A DNA stretch of 45,990 nt from assembly GCA_937934685.1 (NCBI GenBank), contig CALGYU010000090.1:1-45990 (forward strand), given 5' to 3'. This document shows positions 9,539-17,373 of the stretch, piece by piece. The first letter of the stretch is position 1; each line of letters begins with the position of its first letter. Below the pieces are notes generated by a model. The model ran no database searches. It had not been told where the DNA came from and saw only the letters and a list, made by a program, of their open reading frames with translations. Source of the stretch: an uncultured Acholeplasma sp. (lineage in GTDB: Bacteria; Bacillota_I; Bacilli_A; Acholeplasmatales; Acholeplasmataceae). The position numbers were made by a program, and so were the translations under genes.

Positions 9539-10412
9539 AACGCTTTAATTCGTTGGGATTATTTCGCCAATCTTTTTTAACTTTAATCCATAAACTTAAA
9601 TGAATTTTGGTGTTAAGTGTTTTATTGATATCTAGTCTTGCTTGTGTTCCTATTTTTTTGAGTTTTTCACCCTTAGAACCAATTAAGATTTGTTTTTGAG
9701 TCGATCGTTCTACAATAATGATAGCAGAAATATCTACTGTATTATATTCTTTATTTCTTTCTAATCTTTCAATGACAACAGCAACCGCATGAGGCACTTC
9801 TTCTTGTGCGTGAAACAATATTTTTTCTCTAATGATTTCTGCCATTAAAGTTTCTTCTGTTTGGTCTGTCACCATTTCTTCTGGATAGTATTGTGGCCCT
9901 TCTGGTAAATAGTTTAAGATAACTGATTTTAAGTGATCTAAATGTTTACCTTCTTTGGCAGATAAAGGCACAACATCAGCAAACTCAAAATGTGGTAGAT
10001 AACTTAAAATGATTTCATCGATTCGACCTCTTTTATGGTTATACTCATCTGTTTTATTTATCACTAAAACGATAGGGGTTTTAAGTTGTTTAAAATAAGT
10101 TAAAATATGTGCTTCTGCTTTTCCCATCGCTTGATCGGTTAAAAATAAAACCACATCCACATCTTTGATACTACTAATAGCTAGTTTATCAATAGATCTA
10201 CCTAATAAGTGTTTCCCTTCATGCATCCCTGGTGTGTCCACAAAAATCATTTGATATTCTGGATCATTTACAATACCGGTAATTCGATTTCTAGTTGTTT
10301 GAGGTTTTGGACTGGTGATTGCTATTTTTTGACCTATAAGGGCATTTAATAATGTAGATTTCCCGACATTTGGTCTTCCTGCAATCGTAATGAATCCTGA
10401 TTTAAAACTCAT
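9519..10412 (-). CDS. era: GTPase Era
   Basis: 297 residues. An essential GTPase that binds the 3' end of 16S rRNA during small-subunit maturation. G1 GRPNVGKST (12-20), G3 DTPGMHEGKH (from 59), G4 NKTD (119-122) and a SAKEG-type G5 are present. The C-terminal KH domain carries ILIGSKGEKLKKIG. It starts inside the cdd stop (ATGA overlap) and overlaps recO. Length and domain order match the family. Confidence 0.97.
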   Translation of the reverse strand: MSFKSGFITIAGRPNVGKSTLLNALIGQKIAITSPKPQTTRNRITGIVNDPEYQMIFVDTPGMHEGKHLLGRSIDKLAISSIKDVDVVLFLTDQAMGKAEAHILTYFKQLKTPIVLVINKTDEYNHKRGRIDEIILSYLPHFEFADVVPLSAKEGKHLDHLKSVILNYLPEGPQYYPEEMVTDQTEETLMAEIIREKILFHAQEEVPHAVAVVIERLERNKEYNTVDISAIIIVERSTQKQILIGSKGEKLKKIGTQARLDINKTLNTKIHLSLWIKVKKDWRNNPNELKRYGYGTE

Positions 10413-10807
10413 TTAGAATCCTCGTCTAAATCAAAACCATATGGCAACAACTCTTCTATATTCATCTTTTTAACGTCCCCTTCTAGGTTGGTTAAAAAAA
10501 CGGGTGTTCCTTTTGGTAGTAACTCACTCATGACTTGTCTACATGCTCCACATGGTGAGATTGGTCCTTTGGTGTTTCCTGTCACTGTGATTGACACAAT
10601 GTCTGCTTTATCATAGCCTTGACTGATTAATGAAAATAAAGCATTACGTTCTGCACAACTTGAAAGTCCATATGAGCTGTTTTCGATATTTGCACCATGA
10701 ATAATGGTACCATCTTTTAATTCTAAAGCGGCTCCTACATTAAATTTAGAATATGGTGCATAAGCTTTTTTTGAAGCAGCGATGGCTTCTTTGATTTGGT
10801 TTTTCAT
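10409..10807 (-). CDS. cdd: Cytidine deaminase
   Basis: 132 residues. It deaminates cytidine/deoxycytidine to uridine in pyrimidine salvage, which matters for mollicutes that scavenge nucleosides. The zinc site has C51 with catalytic E53 (SSCAERNA) and C86/C89 (SPCGACRQVMSEL). It lies 4 bases after ybeY and ends in TGA overlapping era's ATG, a clear use of UGA as a stop. Bacillus has dgkA immediately before cdd; it is absent here. Confidence 0.97.
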   Translation of the reverse strand: MKNQIKEAIAASKKAYAPYSKFNVGAALELKDGTIIHGANIENSSYGLSSCAERNALFSLISQGYDKADIVSITVTGNTKGPISPCGACRQVMSELLPKGTPVFLTNLEGDVKKMNIEELLPYGFDLDEDSK

Positions 10808-10811
10808 TTGA

Positions 10812-11228
10812 CTACTTCCTTTCTAAATTGGCTTTTTTTAAAATTTCTTCTTGTAATTCAAACATTTCTTTTTCTTCTTCTGGGGTATGATGATCATAGC
10901 CTTTAAGATGTAGGTATCCATGAACAGATAAAAATCCTATTTCTCTTTGAAAACTATGTCCATAATCTTCTGCTTGAAGTTTTGCTTGATCAATAGAGAT
11001 GAAGATATCACCTAACGAATCATCTTCTATATCATCATTGGGAAATGATAAGACATCTGTTGGTCTATCTACGTTTCTGTAAGATAGATTGTATTGATGA
11101 ATTTCTTGTTGCGTTAAAAAAATGATTTGCATATTTTTTTCTTCCTCTATTTCTTTGAAAATAGAGTTAATTAATGTTTCAATTTCTTCAGTGTTTTCAC
11201 TGGTTTGATTATGGAATTCTACAATCAC
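10812..11228 (-). CDS. ybeY: Endoribonuclease / rRNA maturation factor YbeY
   Basis: 138 residues. A zinc-dependent endoribonuclease for 16S rRNA 3'-end processing and ribosome quality control. The hallmark H-x3-H-x5-H motif, HGYLHLKGYDH, is at residues 103-113, and the fold motif NVDRPTDVLSFP is at 52-63. It overlaps phoH by 4 bases and sits in the usual phoH-ybeY pair. Era, encoded two genes downstream, works on the same rRNA end. Confidence 0.96.
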   Translation of the reverse strand: MIVEFHNQTSENTEEIETLINSIFKEIEEEKNMQIIFLTQQEIHQYNLSYRNVDRPTDVLSFPNDDIEDDSLGDIFISIDQAKLQAEDYGHSFQREIGFLSVHGYLHLKGYDHHTPEEEKEMFELQEEILKKANLERK

Positions 11229-12178
11229 TTTGTTTCATACCTCTCAAGTATTTTTTGTACGAGTGGATGTCTGATGACATCTAATCTGTCAAAACTAACA
11301 ATTTCAATTTCTTCTAAACCTGTTAAGTGTTCTAACGCATCTTTTAACCCTGAATGTTTCCCTCTTGGTAAGTCGGTTTGTGATGGGTCTCCACAGACAA
11401 CCATTTTAGAAGAAAAACCTAGTCTAGTTAAAAACATTTTCATTTGTGTGGTGGTGGTATTTTGTGCCTCATCTAAAATGATGAAGGCATTTTCTAAAGT
11501 TCTTCCTCTCATATACGCTAAAGGCGCAATTTCTATAACCCCTTTTTCTAATAAAAGGTTGGTTTGATTGATGCCTAGCATTTCATATAAAGCATCATAT
11601 AGAGGAATTAAGTATGGATCTACTTTTTCTTTTAAATCTCCTGGTAAGAATCCTAAGGATTCTCCTGCTTCAACTGCCGGTCTTGTTAAAATAAGTTTTT
11701 TTACTTTGCCTTCTTTTAATTCAGCTACTGCATGAGCAACCGCTAAGTAAGTTTTCCCTGTTCCAGCAGGGCCTATCCCAAAGACTAAGGATTTTCTTAA
11801 TAAGGCTTCTGAATATATTTTTTGGTTAAAGGTTTTAGGCACAACAGCCTTTCCTTTGTCATTTATTACAATCTTTTTTTGATTTTTATATAAGCTTAAG
11901 ATTCTGGGTAAATCTAGTGTTTCTTTTTGGGCCATTTTAATGATATAAAGGATGTCTCTTTCGGTTAAAGTGACTTTATTTTCAGCTAAAACCACTAAGA
12001 CTCTAAAAATATCGTTTAATAAAGGCATCATTTCTTCTGTAGTTTCTACGATGATTTCATCGTTTAAAATAGATACTTTAACGTTTAAGGAATGCTTAAA
12101 AACCGCTAAATTTCTATCGTGCGGTCCTACTAGTGATGATAAAGTTTCATGGTGTTTGATTTTTACATCTAGTTTCAT
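11225..12178 (-). CDS. phoH: PhoH-like ATPase
   Basis: 317 residues. A P-loop ATPase with an N-terminal RNA-binding-like region. Walker A is GPAGTGKT (136-143), Walker B is AFIILDEAQN, and GDPSQTDLP is a motif III-like stretch. The role is thought to be RNA metabolism linked to YbeY, which it overlaps. It is the first gene of the nine-gene operon; AGGAGG stands five bases before the ATG. A TATAAT-like box (12208-12203) lies upstream, after the rpsU terminator. Confidence 0.95.
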   Translation of the reverse strand: MKLDVKIKHHETLSSLVGPHDRNLAVFKHSLNVKVSILNDEIIVETTEEMMPLLNDIFRVLVVLAENKVTLTERDILYIIKMAQKETLDLPRILSLYKNQKKIVINDKGKAVVPKTFNQKIYSEALLRKSLVFGIGPAGTGKTYLAVAHAVAELKEGKVKKLILTRPAVEAGESLGFLPGDLKEKVDPYLIPLYDALYEMLGINQTNLLLEKGVIEIAPLAYMRGRTLENAFIILDEAQNTTTTQMKMFLTRLGFSSKMVVCGDPSQTDLPRGKHSGLKDALEHLTGLEEIEIVSFDRLDVIRHPLVQKILERYETK

Positions 12179-12202
12179 TCATGCCTCCTATTTCCAACTT
12201 AT

Positions 12203-12208
12203 ATTATA
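12203..12208 (-). promoter_or_regulatory. Possible -10 box of the phoH operon
   Basis: TATAAT on the minus strand lies 25 bases before phoH and just downstream of the rpsU terminator. No convincing -35 box is visible at the right distance, so transcription may also come partly from rpsU read-through. Confidence 0.45.
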
Positions 12209-12222
12209 TCATATTAATAGAC

Positions 12223-12244
12223 AAAAAAGGCACCCTTTGGGTGC
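12223..12244 (-). terminator. Terminator after rpsU
   Basis: The hairpin GCACCC-N3-GGGTGC (12230-12244) is followed on the minus strand by seven T residues. It separates rpsU from the phoH operon. Confidence 0.9.
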
Positions 12245-12269
12245 ATTTTTATGGTTGTCAGAAAATCAA

Positions 12270-12443
12270 TTAGCGTTTTTTAGTTTTAGCTGCTCTTTGA
12301 CGCATTTTTTTATCAACGCTTGGTTTAATGTAATACTCTCTTTTGCGTGCTTCTGCAAGGGTTCCTGATCTAGAAACGTCACGTTTAAATCGGCGCAATG
12401 CGTCTTCAATTGATTCTTCTTTACGTACTATCGTTTTAGGCAT
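12270..12443 (-). CDS. rpsU: 30S ribosomal protein S21
   Basis: 57 residues, highly basic. It begins MPKTIVRKEESIEDALRRFKRDVSRSGTL and continues AEARKREYYIKPS, an unmistakable S21. The start is placed at 12443 because GGAGGG precedes it; the longer open frame upstream is leader. It has a consensus promoter, a leader hairpin and its own terminator, so it is a single-gene unit between rsmE and the phoH operon. Confidence 0.97.
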   Translation of the reverse strand: MPKTIVRKEESIEDALRRFKRDVSRSGTLAEARKREYYIKPSVDKKMRQRAAKTKKR

Positions 12444-12461
12444 GTCAGCCCTCCTTCCACA

Positions 12462-12480
12462 CCAAATTAATATTATTTGG
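12462..12480 (-). promoter_or_regulatory. Leader hairpin before rpsU
   Basis: CCAAAT-N7-ATTTGG forms a 6-bp inverted repeat in the rpsU 5' leader, immediately before the ribosome-binding site. It could be a binding site for autogenous control by S21, but this is inference from position only. Confidence 0.4.
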
Positions 12481-12493
12481 ATTGACCGCATTT

Positions 12494-12522
12494 ATTATAT
12501 CTAATTTTTATATGTTTGTCAA
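12494..12522 (-). promoter_or_regulatory. Consensus promoter of rpsU
   Basis: Perfect TTGACA (12522-12517), 17-base spacer and perfect TATAAT (12499-12494) on the minus strand. Confidence 0.92.
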
Positions 12523-12537
12523 AGTATTATTCATTTT

Positions 12538-13230
12538 TTATCTTTTTTTAGCATAAAAATATGATAATGCGTACAATGAGGCTAATTCTGTTGGTAATAT
12601 GAATTCTCCTAGAGAAATAATTTGTGCATTCATCGTTTTTAAAAAGGTGAGTTCTTCTTCATCAATCCCACCTTCTGGGCCGATGATGATGGCAATTTTT
12701 TCTTTTTCTAAGTTAATATTTAAATCATTTAAATACGTTTTCTTTTCATCTTCATATGCTAAAATAACGTGATCAAATAAGGTGTAATCTATTTGTTTTA
12801 ACGATTTTTTAAATTCAATAGATGGTATGTTTTGGCGGTGTGCCAGTTCAGCTGCTTCTTTGGCTATTTTTTGGTAGCGTAGTAATTTGTTTTCATCGTT
12901 TTTAAGTTTAGCGATACTGCGTTTCATTTCTGTTAAATAAATGGTTTTTATTCCAAAGATGGTATTAGATTTAACTAGTTCTTCTGTTTTATTACCTTTA
13001 GGTAATCCTTGGATTAAGGTAATATCATAAATCGTTTTATTTTCTAATTGATCTTCTTTTTGGTAAAACACGGTTTGATCTTCTATTGTTAAGGTTGCTT
13101 TATAACATTCATCGTTAAAACAAACAATAACTTGATCTCCTGTTTTCATACGCATGACTTTAGTCATGTGAAAGACATCATCTTTATCTTCTATTTTCCC
13201 AGTGTCTTTTGTTAAAAAATATCTTTGCAT
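12538..13230 (-). CDS. rsmE: 16S rRNA (uracil1498-N3)-methyltransferase RsmE
   Basis: 230 residues from the start chosen at MQRYFLTKD, the usual family N-terminus, with AGGGTG six bases upstream; a GTG nine bases earlier is the alternative. It methylates N3 of U1498 in the decoding region. An N-terminal PUA-like domain is followed by a SPOUT knot domain with IIGPEGGIDEEEL and a final SLGEFILPTELASLYALSY. Bacterial RsmE normally shows LGxRILRTETA at that last place, so the usual Arg residues are replaced here (Phe and Pro). It lies just downstream of the secG terminator with no room for its own promoter. Confidence 0.9.
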   Translation of the reverse strand: MQRYFLTKDTGKIEDKDDVFHMTKVMRMKTGDQVIVCFNDECYKATLTIEDQTVFYQKEDQLENKTIYDITLIQGLPKGNKTEELVKSNTIFGIKTIYLTEMKRSIAKLKNDENKLLRYQKIAKEAAELAHRQNIPSIEFKKSLKQIDYTLFDHVILAYEDEKKTYLNDLNINLEKEKIAIIIGPEGGIDEEELTFLKTMNAQIISLGEFILPTELASLYALSYFYAKKR

Positions 13231-13251
13231 CCATTTCACCCTTTTGTTTTA

Positions 13252-13280
13252 GAAAAAAAAGTATTTCAATGAAATACTTT
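13252..13280 (-). terminator. Terminator overlapping the end of secG
   Basis: The perfect 10-bp stem AAAGTATTTC/GAAATACTTT (13258-13280, 3-base loop) is followed by a T-run on the minus strand. The secG stop codon lies at its edge. It ends only about 20 bases before rsmE. Confidence 0.75.
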
Positions 13281-13515
13281 ACATAAATAATCTATCGATT
13301 CCGTTTGACCATATAACAGTTGCAACATAGAAAGCTGTTAAGAAGAACATTGATCTATTTAAAAATAGTTCTAAGCCTTGCATTTTACGGTTTTTATATT
13401 GTTCTGAGGCTACCCCAGTAAATGAATTCATTCCATCTTCATCTGATTGTAACAATAAGACGTTAGCAATTAAGAAAAAGGAAATAAAGATTAGTAAGTA
13501 ATCAGGTAATTGCAC
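13279..13515 (-). CDS. secG: Preprotein translocase subunit SecG (divergent)
   Basis: 78 residues with two hydrophobic helices (about 5-23 and 56-72) joined by a polar loop. The SecG pattern is recognisable: LLLQSDEDG, then SFTGVASEQYKNRKMQGLELFLNR, key residues LLQS, the FTG-x5-QY-x-NRK motif and GLE-x3-NR. SecG assists the SecYE channel. The start is GTG with AGGAGGGG seven bases upstream. Its own promoter is TTGACA-17-TAAAAT. It is easy to miss as a hypothetical membrane protein. The loop is more acidic than the usual Gly/Ser-rich one. Confidence 0.8.
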   Translation of the reverse strand: MQLPDYLLIFISFFLIANVLLLQSDEDGMNSFTGVASEQYKNRKMQGLELFLNRSMFFLTAFYVATVIWSNGIDRLFM

Positions 13516-13544
13516 AAGTACCCCTCCTTGATTTTATTCAATTT

Positions 13545-13573
13545 ATTTTAACAAGTTTATCTTAAATTGTCAA
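13545..13573 (-). promoter_or_regulatory. Promoter of secG
   Basis: TTGACA (13573-13568), 17-base spacer and TAAAAT (13550-13545) on the minus strand. It probably also serves rsmE by read-through. Confidence 0.8.
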
Positions 13574-13586
13574 TCTTTTATAAAGG

Positions 13587-13608
13587 AAAAGCCCGTAAAG
13601 TGGGCTTT
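13587..13608 (-). terminator. Terminator of the siderophore transporter operon
   Basis: The stem AAAAGCCC/GGGCTTT with a 7-base loop lies just after the YclQ-like stop, followed by a short T-rich tract on the minus strand. Confidence 0.7.
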
Positions 13609-13613
13609 ATTTT

Positions 13614-14624
13614 TTATGATAGGCTGTTAATGTATTGCATGATGTCTAAAATCATTTGTTTTGTTGAACTAAATCCACCTGTCACAGTATACCAAGCAGG
13701 ACCATTTAGTTGGTATACATGTTGGTTTTTATAGGCGTTGGTTTCTTTAAATTGTGGTTCATTTAATAAATTAGATAACCCACTTTCATCTCCTATAGTT
13801 GCGGCTCTATCTAAAATAAAGATAATATCTGGATTGACTTTTGTAATATATTCTAAACCAGTTAGACTACCATGTGAGCCACCAGATCCAATATTTTCAT
13901 CTGCTTCTATAAACCCAAATTCATTAAATAAAACGCCATATCTGCCTGTTTTACCAGAGGTTGAAATATTGGTTCCATTAGATAAGATAAATAGCGCTTT
14001 GGCTTGTGTGGTCATTTTTTTAATGGCTGTAAAGTCATGAACGATGTCAAACATTTCTTTTTCAATATCATCTTTTACTAAAGGAAAGATTTTGCTTAAG
14101 TTTCTAGCAATTTCGATGTGATTAAATAAGTTATAAGTGGTGTTTGATGCATCTAAGATGTTTGCGTTTGGATATTTTTCTTTTAAAGTACTATATAAAT
14201 TAGTGGTTCTTCCATCAAGAATGATTAATTCAGGATTCATAATATCTAAAACATCATATGTTGGTTCAAACAAAGTTCCTGCATTTGGATATTTATCGTT
14301 TTTATATGTATCTAGTGTGGTTGGTAAATTAGATTTAGGTAAGGCTAATGTTTTAATGCCTGCTTTTTCTACTCCCACAACATCTAACATATCTAAAACG
14401 CCTAGTGAATAAGTAACTACTCTTTCTGGACTAATTTTAAAATCTTCTACCACTAATTTTTTAGTGTAAACAAGCTCTCCTTGTTCGTTTTTAGAACCAT
14501 CTGTAATGGAGACATAATGAGCAACAGAAACGGTTTGCCCTTCTGGTTTTGATTCAGTTTTTTTACATGCTGTTAAAGTAACTGTTAATAATAAAACAGT
14601 TAGAATGCTTAATATTTTTTTCAT
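13614..14624 (-). CDS. Iron-siderophore binding lipoprotein (YclQ-like)
   Basis: 336 residues. A signal peptide ends in the lipobox LTAC with Cys20, so the mature protein is a membrane-anchored lipoprotein. The body is a class III helical-backbone binding protein: VVTYSLGVLDMLDVVGVEKAG, then LPKSNLPTTLDTYKNDKY and DVLDIMNPELIILDGR, closely matching Bacillus YclQ (petrobactin binding). It captures a ferric chelate and hands it to the two permeases. It is the last gene of the operon monooxygenase-permease-permease-ATPase-binding protein, the same order as yclNOPQ. The exact ligand (petrobactin, another catecholate or haem) cannot be settled from sequence. Confidence 0.88.
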   Translation of the reverse strand: MKKILSILTVLLLTVTLTACKKTESKPEGQTVSVAHYVSITDGSKNEQGELVYTKKLVVEDFKISPERVVTYSLGVLDMLDVVGVEKAGIKTLALPKSNLPTTLDTYKNDKYPNAGTLFEPTYDVLDIMNPELIILDGRTTNLYSTLKEKYPNANILDASNTTYNLFNHIEIARNLSKIFPLVKDDIEKEMFDIVHDFTAIKKMTTQAKALFILSNGTNISTSGKTGRYGVLFNEFGFIEADENIGSGGSHGSLTGLEYITKVNPDIIFILDRAATIGDESGLSNLLNEPQFKETNAYKNQHVYQLNGPAWYTVTGGFSSTKQMILDIMQYINSLS

Positions 14625-14643
14625 CTACAAATTTCTCTTCTTT

Positions 14644-15447
14644 CTATTTTTCTATGATTAATTCTGGTTGTTTGTTATGAGAGTTTTGAGGGTTATAGTA
14701 TATACATACTTTTTTCCCATCGATACCTGCGATACAAAAGTCATGATCAAAGACGTTATCTAAAATGGTTTTATCCATCATTTCATCGGTATTCCCCTCA
14801 TTGATGATCACACCATCTTTCATCGCAACAATATGATCACAAAAGGCTGCCGCAAAATTAATGTCATGCATGACAATGACAATGGTTTTTCCAAAATCTT
14901 TTACTAAATCTTGTAATACTACCATCATATCTACTGCATATTTCATATCTAAATTATTAAGTGGCTCATCTAAAAAGATGTATTTGGTATCTTGAGCTAA
15001 GATCATGGCGATATATGCTCTTTGTTTTTGTCCACCGGATAATTGATCTAAATATTTATTTTCATATGCTTTTAAGTTCATATAAGTAATGACTTCATCT
15101 ATTTTTGTTTCATCTGCTTTGGTGAGTTTTCCTTTAGAATGAGGAAATCTCCCAAAGGTCACCAATTCTTTAACCGTAATACGGACATTGATTTGATTGG
15201 TTTGTTTAAGGACCGCTATTTTTTTAGCGATATCATTGCTTTTAAACTCACTTATGTTGGTTCCATCAATTAAGACCTCACCTGATGTTGGTTTGATTAA
15301 ACGTGAAATCACACCTAGTAGGGTTGATTTTCCTGCACCGTTTGCGCCAATTAAAGCAGTGATTTTTTGATCTTGTATTTTTAAGTTTAAATGATCTAAA
15401 ACTATTTTATCTCCATAGCTTTGAACAATGTTTTTAACCTCTATCAT
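14644..15447 (-). CDS. Iron-siderophore ABC transporter ATPase (YclP-like)
   Basis: 267 residues. Cytoplasmic ATPase of a type II importer. Walker A is GANGAGKST (35-43), signature LSGGQKQRAYIAMIL, Walker B YIFLDEPLNNLD, and switch His in VIVMHDINFA. It overlaps the upstream permease by ATGA, so translation is coupled. The C-terminus beyond the ATPase core ends in a polar tail. Family and operon order support ferric-siderophore uptake. Confidence 0.9.
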   Translation of the reverse strand: MIEVKNIVQSYGDKIVLDHLNLKIQDQKITALIGANGAGKSTLLGVISRLIKPTSGEVLIDGTNISEFKSNDIAKKIAVLKQTNQINVRITVKELVTFGRFPHSKGKLTKADETKIDEVITYMNLKAYENKYLDQLSGGQKQRAYIAMILAQDTKYIFLDEPLNNLDMKYAVDMMVVLQDLVKDFGKTIVIVMHDINFAAAFCDHIVAMKDGVIINEGNTDEMMDKTILDNVFDHDFCIAGIDGKKVCIYYNPQNSHNKQPELIIEK

Positions 15448-16421
15448 ATTTTATTCTCCTTTAAAATTAAGTAAATCATATAAGCTCCACCAATCAAGCT
15501 AATCATGACTGAAACACTTGTTTGATGATCTAAAAGCTCTACAATCAATTGCCCAATTAAAATAAAGACCAATGATAATAAACTAGATGCAATCATTAAA
15601 ATACGGTGCTTATTGGTTTTAAATATTTCTCTTGCGCTTGAAACTGCGATTAATCCTAAAAAGGATAGGGGGCCAATTAAGGCGGTTGAAACAGAGACAG
15701 CTATTGCGATGTAAATTAAGGTGTGTTTGGTTTTCTTATGAAAATCAACACCTAATCCAATCGCTTGGTTTTCACCTAAAATCATGACATCATAGTATCT
15801 TTGTTCTTTTGCAAATAAAAAGATGGTTAGAATCATGATTGGAATGCTTATTAAAACTAAGTTTTCTTTAATATTGTTTAAGCTAACGGTTGTCATTGCT
15901 GTGATGCTTTGAAAGTTTTCAGGATCCATAAAAACTTGAATGAAGTTAGAGATGTTACTGGCTAGAGTAGAGATGATAAGGCCTACTAAAAGTAATAAGA
16001 CCACATTGTTTTTATTTTTCCTTAAAATAAATTGATACATCATTAAAACGATACCAATCATTAAAATGGTTGAAAGGATAAAGTTAATATACTCGTTTGC
16101 AAAAAATAGGCTGTTAGCTCCTAGTAACGCGACTAATAAGGTTTGAGTAATAATATATATAGCATCAAATCCTAAGACACTAGGTGTTAATATTTTGTTG
16201 TCAGTAATCGTTTGAAAACTTAAAGAGGACACAGCAATTAAAACAGCACCTATGGTAATCGCAATGATTTGAATACTTCTTCTTTTGATGATAGGAAGCT
16301 TATCCATTTGCGGAAATTGAGCAATTAAATTTCTTTGTGTATAAAGCCAAACCGTTAAGTATCCTAAAATTAAGAGGATCGATAAAGTGATTAAACTGAT
16401 CCATATGATTTTTTTATTCAT
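15444..16421 (-). CDS. Iron-siderophore ABC transporter permease (YclO-like)
   Basis: 325 residues, about nine hydrophobic segments, FecCD family. Motifs include ISSLSFQ-like VSSLSFQTITDNKILTPSVLGFDAIYI near the N-terminus and GPLSFLGLIAVSSAREIF, the coupling-helix region facing the ATPase. The start at 16421 fits AAGGTG spacing; an ATG six bases earlier is possible. It overlaps the previous permease by about 8 bases. Two distinct permeases form a heterodimeric channel, as in YclN/YclO. Confidence 0.88.
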   Translation of the reverse strand: MNKKIIWISLITLSILLILGYLTVWLYTQRNLIAQFPQMDKLPIIKRRSIQIIAITIGAVLIAVSSLSFQTITDNKILTPSVLGFDAIYIITQTLLVALLGANSLFFANEYINFILSTILMIGIVLMMYQFILRKNKNNVVLLLLVGLIISTLASNISNFIQVFMDPENFQSITAMTTVSLNNIKENLVLISIPIMILTIFLFAKEQRYYDVMILGENQAIGLGVDFHKKTKHTLIYIAIAVSVSTALIGPLSFLGLIAVSSAREIFKTNKHRILMIASSLLSLVFILIGQLIVELLDHQTSVSVMISLIGGAYMIYLILKENKI

Positions 16422-17373
16422 TGGCATTCACCTTCTTAAAAATTAAAAATAAAAAGATGATTGCACCAGTAACACCCATGGTAAGACCGACTGATATTTC
16501 GTAAGGAAATCTAATGAGTCTGCTGACAATATCGTTTAGTAAAACAAATGTTGACCCAAAAATAGCAACATCCACTAAATTTTTCTTAACATGATCTCCG
16601 TAATACATCGTGACAATATTAGGAATAATCAATCCTAAAAAGGGTAGTGGACCAACGACGATATAAACAGCTGCAGAAACGATAGATACAATGATTAGAC
16701 CAATAAACATCGTTAATTTGTAGTTAATACCTAGGTTAATTGAAAAGTCTTCTCCTAATGAAATGATTGAAAATGCGGTGGCGTATACAAACGCTAAAAT
16801 TAGTGCTGGTATTAAAATGATGAGCAAACTTGAATTAAGTAACGTAATTTTAGAAAAACTACCTAAATTCAAAGACGCAACCACTTGTAGCATATCCATT
16901 TTATGGGCAATTAACGTGGTTATTGAACCTATTAAGGCACCATACATCATTCCGATAAGTGGAACGTAAACAATATTTTTGAATTTAATTTTACTCAGTA
17001 ACACCATAAATAGTAATGATGATGCCATGGCAAAAATAAAAGCAAAGGAAAATCTAAGATATATACTTTGGCTTCCAAAGAAAACCATACTAATTAAAAC
17101 ACCCAATCCAGCAGCATCTGTTGTGCCTGCTGTTTGTGGGGATATAAATTTGTTTCTACTTAAAGATTGCATGATTAAACCAGCAACACTTAAAGCAGAT
17201 GCTGCTAAAATAATTACCATTGTTCTTGGTAATCTACCATGAATGAAATTAGTCCATGCCGTTTTATCTCCAGCAAAAAGAGAGCTGATTAAATTCATAT
17301 CAGCTCCAATGACTATAGATACAATGGTTAATATAATAAATATCGCAACGATAATAGTTCTTTTCTTACTCAT
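16414..17373 (-). CDS. Iron-siderophore ABC transporter permease (YclN-like)
   Basis: 319 residues, FecCD family with about nine membrane segments. SVAGLIMQSLSRNKFISPQTAGTTDAAGLGVLI is the classical N-terminal FecCD motif, and VGPLPFLGLIIPNIVTMYYGD is the ATPase-contact loop. It partners the next gene. It starts within the last codons of the IsdG-like gene (8-base overlap), so the enzyme and transporter are coexpressed. Confidence 0.88.
   Translation of the reverse strand: MSKKRTIIVAIFIILTIVSIVIGADMNLISSLFAGDKTAWTNFIHGRLPRTMVIILAASALSVAGLIMQSLSRNKFISPQTAGTTDAAGLGVLISMVFFGSQSIYLRFSFAFIFAMASSLLFMVLLSKIKFKNIVYVPLIGMMYGALIGSITTLIAHKMDMLQVVASLNLGSFSKITLLNSSLLIILIPALILAFVYATAFSIISLGEDFSINLGINYKLTMFIGLIIVSIVSAAVYIVVGPLPFLGLIIPNIVTMYYGDHVKKNLVDVAIFGSTFVLLNDIVSRLIRFPYEISVGLTMGVTGAIIFLFLIFKKVNANE

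Noticed and set aside
11952..12368. Plus-strand 138-residue frame across the phoH start and rpsU
   Set aside because: It crosses the rpsU terminator and two convincing genes on the other strand, with no ribosome site.
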